NCBI RefSeq assembly: GCF_900324485.2
Contig: NW_022872898.1
Location: forward strand, 62,001 to 126,000
DNA length: 64,000 nucleotides
Reading direction: 5' to 3'
Origin: Mastacembelus armatus
Taxonomy: Eukaryota; Chordata; Actinopteri; Synbranchiformes; Mastacembelidae
The notes under the pieces are model-generated. The model did no database searches. It saw only the letters and a list, made by a program, of their open reading frames with translations, and was not told where the DNA came from. This document shows positions 51,960 through 62,711 of the stretch, piece after piece (positions within the stretch are counted from its first letter, which is position 1; every line of letters begins with the position of its first letter). A program made the translations under genes and the position numbers.

Positions 51960-52245
51960 AACATCCCAGGGTCCCAGGGATCTACTGGAGCCTATCCCAG
52001 CTCTCTTCAGGTGAAAGGCAGGGGTACACACTGGACATGTCACCAGTCCATCACATGGTCACATATAGACAGACAATGGGCAATTTAGAATCACCAGTCA
52101 ACCTGACATACATTTTTTTGACTGTGGGAGGAAACCAGAGGACCCACCAGCATGAAAACTCCACACATAAAGGCCACTGCAGGGTTTCGGACCAGGAACC
52201 TCCTTGCTGTGAGGCAACAGTTCCAACCATTCATCCACCATGCTG
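51960..52245 (-). mobile_element. tRNA-derived SINE copy
   Basis: Partner of 11757-12020. Confidence 0.7.
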
Positions 52246-52261
52246 TCCAGTTGGTGTCCAA

Positions 52262-52333
52262 GCCTGACTAGCTCAGTCGGTAGAGCATGAGACTCTTAAT
52301 CTCAGGGTCGTGGGTTTGTGACTCCAGGTGGGT
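52262..52333 (+). pseudogene. tRNA-Lys-CTT with ruined T arm
   Basis: Identical to the good Lys gene (11668-11740) through ctcagggtcgtgggtt, then tgtgactccaggtggg instead of cgatccccacgttgggc. One arm keeps the gene; this one has lost it. Confidence 0.8.
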
Positions 52334-52692
52334 TCCTTTAAAAAGGATGTTCATAACTTAATTCAAGGAAAATTGATTAAGAACACATTCTGAGCTATGA
52401 GAGTGAAAGGAAAAACGTAGTTAACCCAAGGTTCTGTTAAAACCAGATTTTCTCTGTAAACTGTGCAGTTATCTATTCAACAAATAACAAAACAGCAGGT
52501 ATTGAAACATAATATTCTATGTCTGGAAATTCCCCTTAGTCTGTGTTTCAATCTGGAAACAACTCTGTAGTCATTTATGATACAGTCACTCATCTATATT
52601 TATTTAATGACACTGAAACACCTTCTCCTATTACCCCCCTGAAGTCACATCACCTCTTCTCAACACATGGAGCTCTCCTGTAGAATCACCAC

Positions 52693-52769
52693 CACCCAAA
52701 GTGGGGCTCAAACCTAACCCTAACCCTCACATTAAGAATATCATGCTCTACTGACTGAGCTAGCCAGGC
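52693..52769 (-). pseudogene. tRNA-Lys-CTT pseudogene with telomere-like insert
   Basis: Partner of 11255-11331; cctaaccctaaccct at 52713-52727. Confidence 0.75.
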
Positions 52770-52983
52770 TGTGTATAACACACATTTAACTGTAAATGTG
52801 GTATACTTGGATCCACCTATGTTCTGCCAATTGACTATCAGGTTAATGCAGAATATCTTTGCATTAACCTGATTCAATGTTGTTACTGTTACATGTACAT
52901 ATTCAAGTAGAAAATGACGTTACAAAGAGAGAGACAGAGAATGTTATCAAAGTACAGGATAGAAATCAATACATGAAAACACC

Positions 52984-53090
52984 TGTCAGGACTCAGGAGT
53001 GGGATTTGAACCCACACCTCCACCTGGAGACCAGAATGCCCTGTTCATAGGAAGGAACAAAACCTTGAGTCTGGCACCTTAGACCACACT
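52984..53090 (-). pseudogene. tRNA-Leu-CAA pseudogene with intron
   Basis: Partner of 10934-11040; same intron-like insert and 3' duplication. Confidence 0.7.
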
Positions 53091-53606
53091 GTTTCTGTTT
53101 AGATTCGCTTCTTGTCTCCTCCCTACATGCTCCTGTTTCATAAAGAAGATTCATGTTTGTCAAACTCCTTTTCAGAGCTGCACTTCTTTAACACGCTGGT
53201 CTCATGTCTCAAGTTGGGACTGTTTTCTATCCAGATGAGGATATTTGTTGTAGAGCAGCATGTTGTGAAAGCATCACAGGTTTGATGGAGAATGTGAGAA
53301 TTGGATCAGAAAAGCTTTCAGTTTTACACTGGTCTTTGCTGTCTCTAGTGCAGGTTTAGCCAGCCCTAGGTCCTTGAAAGCCACTGGCCTGCTTGTTTTC
53401 CAACTATCCCTGCCTTATGCCTACCCACTGCTGATCAACTGATTCAGATGTGTTCAGACAATCAAGTTAAACCTGAAGAGCAGGGACCACTGGGGAAACA
53501 AGGAGTGATGTGTATCTCAATGACCAGGACTGGCTTTCTTTTCTCTAGGAGATTCACCTGACTGTATGTGACTCCACCTCTGATGATTAGTCGTGGTGAT
53601 AGAGTA

Positions 53607-53642
53607 CTGAACTGCTTCCAGACCTACCTGGAAGCAGTTCAG
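53607..53642 (+). repeat. Perfect 15-bp hairpin
   Basis: Stems 53607-53621 and 53628-53642, loop acctac; partner of 10391-10426. Confidence 0.85.
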
Positions 53643-54292
53643 CTGTCATGTGACCTGGTTAGGAAAAGGTAATGACAGTATTACCGAGACAAGAACATCT
53701 GTGACTAGTAGCCAAACACACCTGTGGTCTATCTCTGTAGCAACAGTTCAACAGTGTCTGTTTTGGCACATAGGAAGAAAATTGTTAAAGAAAGAAGTGT
53801 CACACTAATATATGATATTTTTAGCAGGAAGGAGGAACTGAAGGAATTAAATATGAGTTAGAAGAATAAAGAGGGAAGAATGAAACAGAGCAAAGAAAAG
53901 TAAAATGGAGTAGGAGAGGACAGAGAAGGGTGAACAATAGAAATAAAGCTGTATAAATAAATTTGTTTTGTTTAATTTGTGTCTGACTTCAGATCAGAAG
54001 GTTGTGTATTCAAGTCACATTCGGTATCCTCTATGTTTGATATGTTATGTGCCTTGTTAACCACAGGTTATTCCACACTGAGGATATCAGCAATCAGTAG
54101 CCTGAAGCCTTACCCAAGCTAACACCAAAACTATAGGAGAATGTAGAATTCATTGCTTTAGATGACCAGTGAACACACTGGTCTTTGCAGTGGAGTGAAC
54201 ATACTGAAATCCACACAGTGATCATTAAAATGGAAGGCTAAGTAGACTAAGGCCTTACCTTATCTTGCTGTTGTTATCATAGGAGTCTGTAG
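53643..54292 (+). other. Non-coding; tRNA-Trp-like 3' half at 53986-54032
   Basis: Partner of about 9740-10390 (inverted) and 490-1143 (direct). The Trp-like relic has a TCA loop and no 5' half. No gene. Confidence 0.55.
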
Positions 54293-54785
54293 ATGTTACC
54301 AATGGTGTACAGATCATTAGGAGCATGCATTGATAGAAGTGAAACAGGAAGATGTTTATACAGTATACAGACACAGGTAGCAGAAGGAAAAATTGGGGGC
54401 TGGAATCAACAGGAAGAAAGCATCATAACAGGATTAAGAATAGGACATACAGGATTTAATGACACACTACATAACATTGGGAGGCATCCAACAGGATTAT
54501 GTAGGAATTGCAATAAGTCAGAAACAGTTAAACATGTGTTGTTAGAGTGCAGAGCCTATGTCTATTAACAGCACTTAAGAAGATAAAACAGGATGATTTT
54601 TCATTAGAGGGTCTTCTTGGGAAGGTTAGTAGAACTTAGAAATATATCATAGATTTTTGAAGAGAAATAGGTTCTGTTGAAAGGATATACTTTTTTGTCA
54701 GACCTCTATTCAACACTCCAGTCCAGTTGCTGGTGGTAATGCACCTTTAAGATGGTTTGTCAACCACCATTAAAAAGAAAGAAAA
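54293..54785 (+). mobile_element. I-group LINE fragment (C-terminal region and 3' UTR)
   Basis: GRCLYSIQTQVAEGKIGGW, ITGLRIGHTGFNDTLHNIGR and CRNCNKSETVKHVLLECRAY, followed by the 3' UTR ttgtcaaccaccattaaaaa. The GAA tail is very short here (gaaagaaaaaggaag). Confidence 0.7.
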
Positions 54786-54881
54786 AGGAAGCAGCAGTGC
54801 TGTGATTCTTTGAGATCAGGACACCAAAGAAACAACTTCTGAGCAGCAACGTGGCAGTGTAAAACACAGAATCAGAACATT

Positions 54882-55300
54882 AATTTAATCCATCAGGACC
54901 ACTACAACAGCAGGATGAAGGTAGAGAAGCAGGACTCAGATTATATCGACCAGGACCACTATAAAACCGGACTAAAAGAGGAGGAAGATGATCTGGTATT
55001 CGTCCACCAGGATGGCTATCTGTGGGGAATAAAGGAGGAGAAACAGCAGCAGACTCTGTCTACTACAACTACAACAAAACCGAAATTAAAGAGGGGGATC
55101 AGGACCCGGAATTCATTGACCATGACCAGTGGAAGAGCAGAATAAAAGAGGAGAATCAAGATCAAGATTTAACCGACCCGGACCACAGAAGCAACGACCC
55201 CGCCAGCAGGAACGAGGAGGTCCAGTCCTTTGTTCCCAGCGATAAACAGTTCAGTGTTCAGGACTTAATCGATAGAAAAGGCTTCCTGTCACTGAATTAG
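54882..55300 (+). CDS. Acidic 19-residue-repeat ORF (fullest copy, unrecognised)
   Basis: Reads NLIHQDHYNSRMKVEKQDSD, then DQDHYKTGLKEEEDDLVFV, then HQDGYLWGIKEEKQQQT in one frame. In another frame are YNYNKTEIKEGDQDPEFI, DHDQWKSRIKEENQDQDLT and DPDHRSNDPASR, ending VQDLIDRKGFLSLN and a stop. Five or six units of 57 bp are visible. The regular spacing across both frames suggests one original coding sequence now in two frames. Net acidic, no hydrophobic segment. Function unknown. Confidence 0.42.
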
Positions 55301-55582
55301 TCTGGCATCTCTTCAGTAGAGATCAGTTTTCAAGGGGCCATGACACATGCAGTAGTGTTGATATGCTAGTGAATGATATGTTGTCATTCAAATTTTGTGT
55401 ATTTCAGTTGTTTTAAGAGTCACGATGGTCAGATGGTCACGATTAAGACCACTCCACAGATTTTCTGATCAGTGTCCTGCACTCTGACTTCTTTCAGGTC
55501 CACTGACATGAGCTTCTCTGAGGACGCTGAGCAGGGAGAGATGGAAACACAGTTCACACTGCCTAGTTTTTGAAATACCGTA

Positions 55583-55620
55583 GCACTCACTGTCCTCACA
55601 TTCATGAGGACAGTGAGTGC
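55583..55620 (+). repeat. Perfect 16-bp hairpin near Val-CAC
   Basis: Stems 55583-55598 and 55605-55620. Confidence 0.85.
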
Positions 55621-55762
55621 AGGTTATATTGATGCAGGGTCCCAGCTAATCCTTTAGTAACTCAGCACATCAAATGGAGCTACAAAGAGGTTGGGTCACA
55701 GCTACCTTTGGTCAGCTCAGGCTGAGATTTCTGAGACTGAGATGCAGTCAGTGCAAAAACTG

Positions 55763-55835
55763 TGTTTCTGCCTGGTCTCGAACCAGGGACCTTTTGCGTG
55801 TGAGGCAAACGTGATGACCACTACACTACAGAAAC
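55763..55835 (-). tRNA. tRNA-Val-CAC
   Basis: The best Val gene in the window: acceptor gtttctg/cagaaac perfect, A box tagtgtagtgg, loop ctcacac (CAC), T stem cctgg/ccagg around ttcgaga. A T5 terminator follows within 4 nt (A5 at 55755-55759 on the plus strand). The inverted partner 8649-8721 has AAC and an acceptor mismatch. Confidence 0.9.
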
Positions 55836-55929
55836 TGATGCAATCAGAAACAAACAATATCACATGTGCAGTAGTGCAGAGATGCTTTACAGTATTATCA
55901 CCAATTCTGTGCATATTTTTGAATGGAGT

Positions 55930-56480
55930 AAACAGCAAAGCCAGTTGTAGTAAGTGGTCCTGTCAATGGCTTTATTCTTTTCCAGTTCTTTCAAACAGTC
56001 AATCACCTTTCTCTTGTAGGTGCTGGTGGGGTCCCTTCTTAGCTTTTCGTATGTCTGTTGGTCTTCCAAGAGAGAGATTATTTTCTCATGATAGTCTGTT
56101 GTGTCTAAAACCACTGTGCATCTCCCTTTGTCTGCTGGCAGGATGGTAATAGTCTCGTCCTTAGACAGGGAAGACAAGGCCCTGCTCTCCTTGGTGGTGA
56201 GGTTGGGTGGTGGTGGCTTAGAACCTTGAGTGCTGCAATGACTTTTAGTCAGAGTTCCTCTGCTTCTGTGTTAGATAGGTCATTGTTGCGAATGGCAGAT
56301 GCTGTGGCTTTAATAAAATCCACAACCGGAATATGTTTAGGCATGACTGCAAAGTTAAGTCCATTGGCTAGGACATCTCTCTCTGCCTGTGAGAGTTTCT
56401 TATCTGAAAGGTTCTTAACTCATTTGTCCTTTGTGGCCTGAGTGGTTGTCCCATTTTCATTAGTTCTCTTTCCAGTGGTT
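55930..56480 (-). mobile_element. Penelope-like element fragment
   Basis: MSSLSKDETITILPADKGRC, LLEDQQTYEKLRRDPTSTYK: partner of 8089-8630, slightly closer to the expected family sequence. Confidence 0.75.
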
Positions 56481-56484
56481 AGGG

Positions 56485-57275
56485 TAGGGGAGCTCAGTGC
56501 ACCGATGGTCCTCGGACAGTCTAGGCCGAGTTCCCAGTTAGAGTTAGAGTTCCCCAGTGGGGCTCAGCTACAAATAGTAGGGCTCAGCTACAAATATAAT
56601 AATCATTACTATAATTATTATATTATATAGTAATTATTATAACTATAATTTGTATTAGTCCTTGTTTCTCCTTTGTTTCCACACACCTTTAGTTATATTT
56701 ATCTGCAGCAATAAACTAGCCTCAGTCTATTTACTGTAACGTCATAACGCTGCTAAGTTATGCTGTTAAATTATATTCTCATGTTGTTTCACGTCACATT
56801 GGGAATGAGATTTGTGTTGTATTGTCTAGTGCACCTGTTGTTACACAAGGTCTAACCTTAACTACAGTGTGTTTACTTGCTATGATACAGTCACTCATCT
56901 ATATTTATTTAATGACACTGAAACACCTTCTCCTATTATCCCCTGAAGTCACATGACCTCTTCTCAACACATGGAGCAGTCGTGTAGAATCACCACCACC
57001 CAAAGTGGGGCTCAAACCTAACCCTAACCTAAAGTCTAGAAACCTTTAAGTCTAGCCTTAAAAGTACAGAGAGTGTCTGCCTCCTGAACCCAGGCTGGGA
57101 GTTCCCAGTTAGAGTTAGAGTTCCCCAGTGGGGCTCAGCTACAAATATAATAATTATAGTAATAATTATTATATTATATAGTAATTATTATAACTATAAT
57201 TTGTATTAGTCCTTGTTTCTCCTTTGTTTCCACACACCTTTAGTTATATTTATCTGCAGCAATAAACTATTTTCT
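56485..57275 (+). repeat. L2 scraps and a local direct duplication
   Basis: 56485-56527 is L2 3' UTR (minus). 56528-56700 and 57105-57270 are direct copies (gttcccagttagagttagag through an AT palindrome to cacacacctttag). Between them are a copy of the flank at 42490-42740 and, at about 57030-57105, a piece of L2 C-terminal coding sequence on the minus strand. Confidence 0.65.
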
Positions 57276-57624
57276 GCTTAACTCTCTTCCTTCCTTATGT
57301 GTTTTGTCTGCACAATTGAGGCCTGCACTTATATTGGTACTAGCCACACAGTGACAAGAGCTGACTCTGCAGAGAGAATTCTTTGTCTGAGAGGCTTGTA
57401 GTTTGTATGGGGTCTGTCATGGGGGGAATTTCAGTTTTCCTGCCTTAGCCTACATCCTTAATGGCAAGTCCTTGACTGCCCCCTGCGGAGATGAGCTCAT
57501 ATCCCTTTTGACTGTGAAAAGACACTTCTATTGGAGACGCTAAAATCAAGTGTTCCCAATGTGCATGTTAGTTTGTGGAAATCATAATGGAAACTCACCA
57601 TATTTCATTGTAGCCAACAACTGT

Positions 57625-57675
57625 GTTTCTGTAGTGCAGTGGTTATAATGTTTGCCTCACACGTGAAAGGACCAC
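57625..57675 (+). pseudogene. tRNA-Val-CAC truncated before the T arm
   Basis: Partner of 27662-27712. Confidence 0.65.
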
Positions 57676-57871
57676 ATGCAGTGGATTTTAAAAATCATCA
57701 CCTAAACCTTAACAAACGCATAATTTGCACTCACAACTAATTATGTGTAGTGTGTCCTGTTTTATGTAACACTGTAATGAGACAATATGGTGAAGGGCAC
57801 AAGCAGATATTTTGTACATATAAACATTTCAGGGTTTTTACAGAGAAGTTTACAAGAACCCAAACAACACC

Positions 57872-57941
57872 GGGCTCATCTGGGATTCAAAACCTGGACC
57901 TCACACCCAAAGCGAGATTCATGCCCCTGAACAAATGAGCC
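57872..57941 (-). pseudogene. tRNA-Pro-TGG pseudogene
   Basis: Partner of 27396-27465; anticodon stem ctcgc/gtgag, loop tttgggt, T arm irregular. Confidence 0.7.
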
Positions 57942-58526
57942 ATGTGTTGGTTTATTATCCTTCACATAACAGCTCACAAATCCTCTGTTTTGTAGTGTTT
58001 ATTGTAGATATTTAGGTTTATATTTATGCAAACATACATTCAGTGTGGAACAGACATTGTACCTTTGTTGTTGCTGAAGGAGCAACCTGGTCTGGATGAC
58101 TATTGAGGTTACTTGAGGCTTGGCTAATTTTTTTTTTTCCAAAATTCTATGTCTCTCTCTTTATAAAGTATTTTCTACTTGAATTTGTACATGTAACAGT
58201 AACAACATTGAAACCATCCTCTGCTACATCTCAGTGTTGCAAATGTGATACTGCACATCTGTGTTGAACTGGTTAAGTATGATACGCTCTTCATCCTCCT
58301 TTTCTTTGAGACTAAACCAGTATAGATGCATTCTGCATTGATACTGAAACTGTGAAATGAGTATTTGATTTGTCCTTTGTGCTGCTACTTACTTTAAGGT
58401 GTTTGGGGGACTGTCTCTGTAGATTTAACTGTGGTGTCACCGTCAGGCTGTTTATTCTTGCGTTGGGTCACAGCTAACATTGGTAAGCTCAGGCTGAGTT
58501 TTCTTCAACAGTCAATAAACAACCTC

Positions 58527-58599
58527 TTTTTCTACCTGGTTCCAAACCAGGGTCTTTTCACTTATCAGGCAAACACGAGGACCACTGCAGTACAGAAAC
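58527..58599 (-). pseudogene. tRNA-Val pseudogene
   Basis: Partner of 26736-26807; the anticodon loop is enlarged to 8 nt. Confidence 0.6.
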
Positions 58600-58608
58600 T
58601 GACACAGA

Positions 58609-58651
58609 TCCCACATGGCAGGTGTGAACTCTTCCATTGAACCACCAATGC
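58609..58651 (-). pseudogene. tRNA-Gly-GCC 5' fragment
   Basis: gcattggtggttcaatggaa and cacctgccatgtggg on the minus strand; partner of 26542-26587. Confidence 0.55.
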
Positions 58652-58867
58652 ATCTGTTTCTCCTGGAAACTGATGTCTTCACATCATGACGCCTGATCTG
58701 GCCATGAGACGTCAACATTCTCACTGTGCGCTGGGCACTTACCACTACCAGCTACTGAGAGGGGCTGCCACAAACACACCCAAATGAAAGTAATTAAAGT
58801 GGAATCATATACAATATTATTACAATATTAATATACAGTATATTCTTGTTACATTGAGTCAGATGTG

Positions 58868-59227
58868 ACCCATCCATCTTCTACAGCCACTTATTCCCTA
58901 ACCAGGGTCACAGGGATCTGCTGGAGCCTATTCCAGCTCTTTTTCAGGTGGAAGGCAGGGGTACACCCTGGACAAGTCACCAGTCCATCACAAGGCCACA
59001 TAGAGACACACAAAGACAAATAACCTCACTCCTACTGGCAATTTAGATTAACCAATCAACCTAACATACATGTTTATTGGACTGTGGGAGGAAAACAGAG
59101 TACCCGGAGTAAACCCACACAAGCACAGGGAGAACATGCAAACTCCACAGAGAAAGGCCAGGTTGCAAACCCACGACCTTCTTGCTGTGAAGGAACAGTG
59201 CTAACCACTCAGCCACCGTGATGCCAG
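58868..59227 (-). mobile_element. tRNA-derived SINE, nearly full length
   Basis: Partner of 25968-26322. Confidence 0.8.
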
Positions 59228-59299
59228 ACTCAGATGTGACCACTTTAATATTTTGTATTAATACTAAAATATTTATATAATATAGTTTTTTTTTTTACA

Positions 59300-59795
59300 T
59301 CTTTGTAGACAGAAACAGCAACAGACTAACTCAACAACAACAACACAACAGTCATCCAGGCCAGGTAGCTCCTTCAGCAACAACAGAGACTGACTGTTAC
59401 ACACTGAATGTCCACGTAGTATTGTATATACAGAGGCTTCTTTTCAAATCATTTACACTCATCAACCTGTGAAATTAACACATTACCTGGAAAACTATGC
59501 CATGCATGAACTACCAAACTGAACAGTGAAATGAACTACTAACAGATTTGGACTTAAAGGAAAGTCTGTAAGTTGTTGCAACAGTGCAGTTATTTCCTCT
59601 GAAACCTTCAGCTCCTTGATCTCCTTTGACTCTGTAATAACATGAGGACTAGGTGTAGCAGAAAGTGACATTTATAACATGGTGAAGGTCTAAAGTAAGT
59701 CATCGTGTCAGTAAGTCAGTGCTGTGAAAATGAAATCTTCCATAGTGTGTGTGATGGTTCCTAAAGTGCTAAGTAAGTAGGACCTTTGATGACAA
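59300..59795 (+). other. No gene seen
   Basis: Contains the tcatccaggccaggtagctc block also found at 12340, 13350, 25820 and 50585. From 59600 a piece (accttcagctccttgatctc) recurs at 60270 and 61030. Confidence 0.5.
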
Positions 59796-59799
59796 AATT

Positions 59800-60185
59800 A
59801 AAAGTTTTCAGTCTAGCCTTAAAAGTAAGGAGAGTGTCTGCCTCCTGAACCTAGACTGGGAGCTGGTTCCACAGGAGAGAGGAGGCTCTGCCTCCCATTC
59901 TCCCTTTGGAAACTCTGGGAACCTCAGGTAGACCTGCACTCTGAGAGTGAAGTGCTCTATTGGGATGATATGGTACTATGAGGTCTTTAAGGTATGAAGG
60001 AGCTTGATCATGAAGGGATTTGTACGTGAGGAGAAGGATTTAAAATTCTATTCTGATTTTACAGTGAGCCAGTGAAGAGAAGCTAATATAGGAGAAATAT
60101 GATCACTCTTGCTAGTTCCTGTCAGGAGTCCGGCTGAAGCATTCTGGATTAACTGGAGGCTTTTTATTGAGTTACAGGGACATCC
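59800..60185 (-). mobile_element. L2-type LINE fragment (C-terminal coding part)
   Basis: The minus strand carries the region of 41040-41430 (rATGIS/ASLHWLPVKYRIEFK-like to TFKARL), matching plus-strand landmarks ggaggctctgcctccca and ggtatgaaggagcttgatca. Truncated at both ends. Confidence 0.75.
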
Positions 60186-60435
60186 TGATGAGGTGTGGAA
60201 GGGAGGAAGGAGGAGGAGGTGCAGAAGAGAAGGAATAGGAAAAGGAGGAGGTCCATCAGGAAGAAAGAGAAGTTGAAAGCTTCAGATCTGTGATCTCCGT
60301 TGACTCTGTACCTATGACACCCTGTGTCAGACATTGTGCTTTGGTCAACCATTGAAAGACTCCAGGTTTCAATGAGTGGATTTACAAGGCGAAAACAGAT
60401 TAGAACATAATGGATTGAGCTTCTATAGAAGAAGT

Positions 60436-60517
60436 CATTGTCAGCAGGATTTGAACCTGCGCGGGGAAACCCCAATGGATTTCTAGTCCATCGCCTTAAC
60501 CACTCGGCCACGACAAC
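60436..60517 (-). tRNA. tRNA-Ser-AGA
   Basis: An 82-nt class II tRNA: acceptor gttgtcg/tgacaat with wobbles, A box tggccgagtgg, loop ctagaaa (AGA), variable arm ttggggtttccccgc, T stem gcagg/cctgc around ttcaaat. Complete and without a partner copy in the window. Confidence 0.9.
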
Positions 60518-60519
60518 TC

Positions 60520-60831
60520 TGACACTTCCTATAATTATGCACCGAAAAGATCATAAAACCACCTTTTTAATGGCCAGAAAGCACCTTACAACGTAATATA
60601 CATTTGTCAAAAATAGTTTCATCAGCAAAATATAACCATTGGGGTCATGTGTCTAAACTAAGTCCTCGTGTCAGTAAGTGAGTACTGTGAAAACAAAATG
60701 TTCCATAGAGTAAGCGACGGTTCCTGAAGTACTAGGTAATATGACCATTGATGACTTACATGTGCAGTAACATATGGAAACAGTTTTATTTCCCTGTCAA
60801 TCAACACTGAACATTAAACCATTAAAGTTTT
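60520..60831 (+). other. No gene seen
   Basis: AT-rich flank between Ser and Gly genes; taagtcctcgtgtcagtaag recurs at about 59695 and 61170. Confidence 0.5.
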
Positions 60832-60904
60832 TGCGACGGCCGGGAATCGAACCCCGGGTCAACTGCTTGGAAGGCAGCTATGCTCACCACTACACCACCA
60901 TCAC
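60832..60904 (-). tRNA. tRNA-Gly-TCC
   Basis: 73 nt: acceptor gtgatgg/ccgtcgc, A box tggtgtagtggtgag, loop cttccaa (TCC) on stem ctgc/gcag, B box gttcgattc. One extra G gives an 8-base T loop relative to the usual sequence, so expression is likely but not certain. 5' fragments of this gene are scattered at 4341, 18867, 24152 and 45131. Confidence 0.82.
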
Positions 60905-60949
60905 TGTCAAAACACAGACTTTTCTCCTCTGGGGCGAAGGCTGAGATGT

Positions 60950-61296
60950 GGAATGGAGGGAGGAGGAGCAGAAGAGAAGGAGGAGGAGCAGAAGAGAAGG
61001 AGGAGGTCCATCAGAAAGAAAGAGAAGTTAAAACCTTCAGCTCCTTGATCTCCTTTGACTGTAATAACACGAGGACCAGGTGTAACAGAAAGTGACATTT
61101 AACAGCTCAGAGCGGGGTTTAAGGAACTCGTCTGGCATCACGTGACCTTCATCATAACATGGGGAAGGTCTAAAGTAAGTCCTCGTGTCAGCATGGAACC
61201 CCAGATTTGGAAATCCCATTGGTGAAGCTGGGGATGGGATGGACAATGATCAGTCTGCAGAGGATATGGATGCAGCGGGGGGGTTGGAGGGGGCAC
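60950..61296 (+). repeat. Local duplication, no gene
   Basis: gaggaggtccatcagaaaga and accttcagctccttgatctc repeat the segment at 60195-60310 with a tandem aggagcagaagagaaggagg. No gene seen. Confidence 0.5.
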
Positions 61297-61321
61297 NNNN
61301 NNNNNNNNNNNNNNNNNNNNN
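61297..61321. other. Assembly gap (25 N)
   Basis: Twenty-five N; the true length is unknown. ORFs spanning it are meaningless. Confidence 1.
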
Positions 61322-62004
61322 CCTGCCGACCTCCCAACGAATTCACGTGGGTGGATTTTCTCCAGCCGTCTAACGGCTGACTGTGCACGGATTCACGGCG
61401 TCCTCGTCCTCCTCTTCATCCAAACTGTCGTATTGGAAACCCGGTGGAAACACCAATAAATATGTCAGGTTTACGCTACACTGACATGGTTCTTTTCCTG
61501 AAGGCAATGAAACACACGACAACTTTGTACCGAGTATATGTCTGCAAGTGAGAAATGCCTCAGTTGCAAATGGAGAGAAGAGACTTTCTTCTCTCCCCAT
61601 GTGACTTTCACCCTTCTCCTTCTTTTCACTTAGCAGTCCTTTATTTGTATAGTGGGGAACAAAACCAGACACAGGATACATGGGTGCAATAAAACTTCAG
61701 TTCATCATGGATCATAAGGTTATGGAGGTCAGCTGGAGAAACAGACCTCTCACATAAACACCCTGTCTTCAGATCTAATTCCACAATGGCAACCTTTAAA
61801 CTTTTGTCCTTATAACCCCAACAATAACCCATGGATCCTTCCACATAGTTGCTGGTACACTCTCTGAAGAGCACAGAGAACAGCTGATGAGAGTTATTTG
61901 TAGAGGACAAAGCCAAAGTCACCTTCAGTGAGTGTGTTACTCCTCTTCTCTGACCTCGTTTTCTGAGGTAGCATTTTCGAAGCATGTGTTCTTTTTAGCC
62001 CATG
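61322..62004 (-). other. Mirrored block with an unidentified ORF
   Basis: The minus-strand frame 61985-61641 (114 codons) reads MLRKCYLRKRGQRRG, FRECTSNYVEGSMGY, then SLKVAIVELDLKTGCLCERS. It shares about 55 codons with 32899-33060. No domain recognised; it could be decayed coding sequence or chance. Confidence 0.3.
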
Positions 62005-62225
62005 AAAAGAGTGGTCGCCCAAACTGAGCCTGGTTTTGCTGCAGGTTTTTTCTTCTGTTAAAGGGAGGTTTTCCACTGCACTGTCACCAAGTGCTTGCTC
62101 AAAAGGTATTTGTGTCTGTTGTTTTTTTTGTTTTGTTTTTTGTAAAGTGCCTTGAGATGATTGTATTGTGATTTGGCACTATACAAATAAAACTGAATTG
62201 AATTGAACTGAATTGAATTGAGTGA
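62005..62225 (+). mobile_element. L2-type LINE 3' UTR with AATTG-type tail
   Basis: ccaaactgagcctggttttg, aaagtgccttgagatgattg, ggcactatacaaataaaact, tail gaattgaactgaattgaatt. Partner of 32690-32885. Confidence 0.8.
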
Positions 62226-62638
62226 TTGAAGTCAAATCAATATTAGTTCTGCAACTGAACACCACAGGTAAAGAAACAGTATTGTCTGCATTGAATAGAC
62301 ATTTTCCACCAATGGAAAATCTATCCGTTCAGCAGATTTCTTCACACTTGGAATAGATCTAGGGGTTCGCCCAATACAGCATTGCAATTAAACACAGCCA
62401 TGTATATTAGAAAAGGTTATGCATTTGAGTCTGAGACAAATTACAGTAAGGTAGAAAATAAGAGGATTAAACTGGGATGAACTGGTGGATGGAAGTACAA
62501 GCTTATGGGGACATTTGATTTTCTAAGTAAAGCATGAGCTGTTGACTGTTCTATCATTGGCTGACCAGCACCATCAGGATCATGCTGCTTATTGCAAGAT
62601 GTAACTGAAGCAAAGCTCTGTATATTTAATAATGACAC

Positions 62639-62711
62639 TTCCTAATGTGGTATTTGAACCCACAACCCTGAGATTAAAAGCCTCATGCTGTACCTACTGA
62701 GGTAACCAGGG
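62639..62711 (-). pseudogene. tRNA-Lys-TTT-like, probably dead
   Basis: Partner of 32238-32310; the anticodon stem tgagg/tctca pairs with a wobble around cttttaa, but the acceptor ends do not pair and the B box is gttcaaata. Confidence 0.6.

Larger units (their letters stand above)
47415..56525 (-). repeat. Right arm of the main inverted duplication
   Basis: Partner of 8035-17115. It lacks the solo LTR and the L2 body, and keeps about 40 bp of the L2 3' UTR at 56485-56527. Confidence 0.88.
57120..59600 (-). repeat. Inverted partner of 25585-28200
   Basis: Contains the partner Val, Pro and Gly sequences and SINE. Confidence 0.85.

Noticed and set aside
61185-61388. ORFs crossing 61297-61321
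   Set aside because: They include the N gap.
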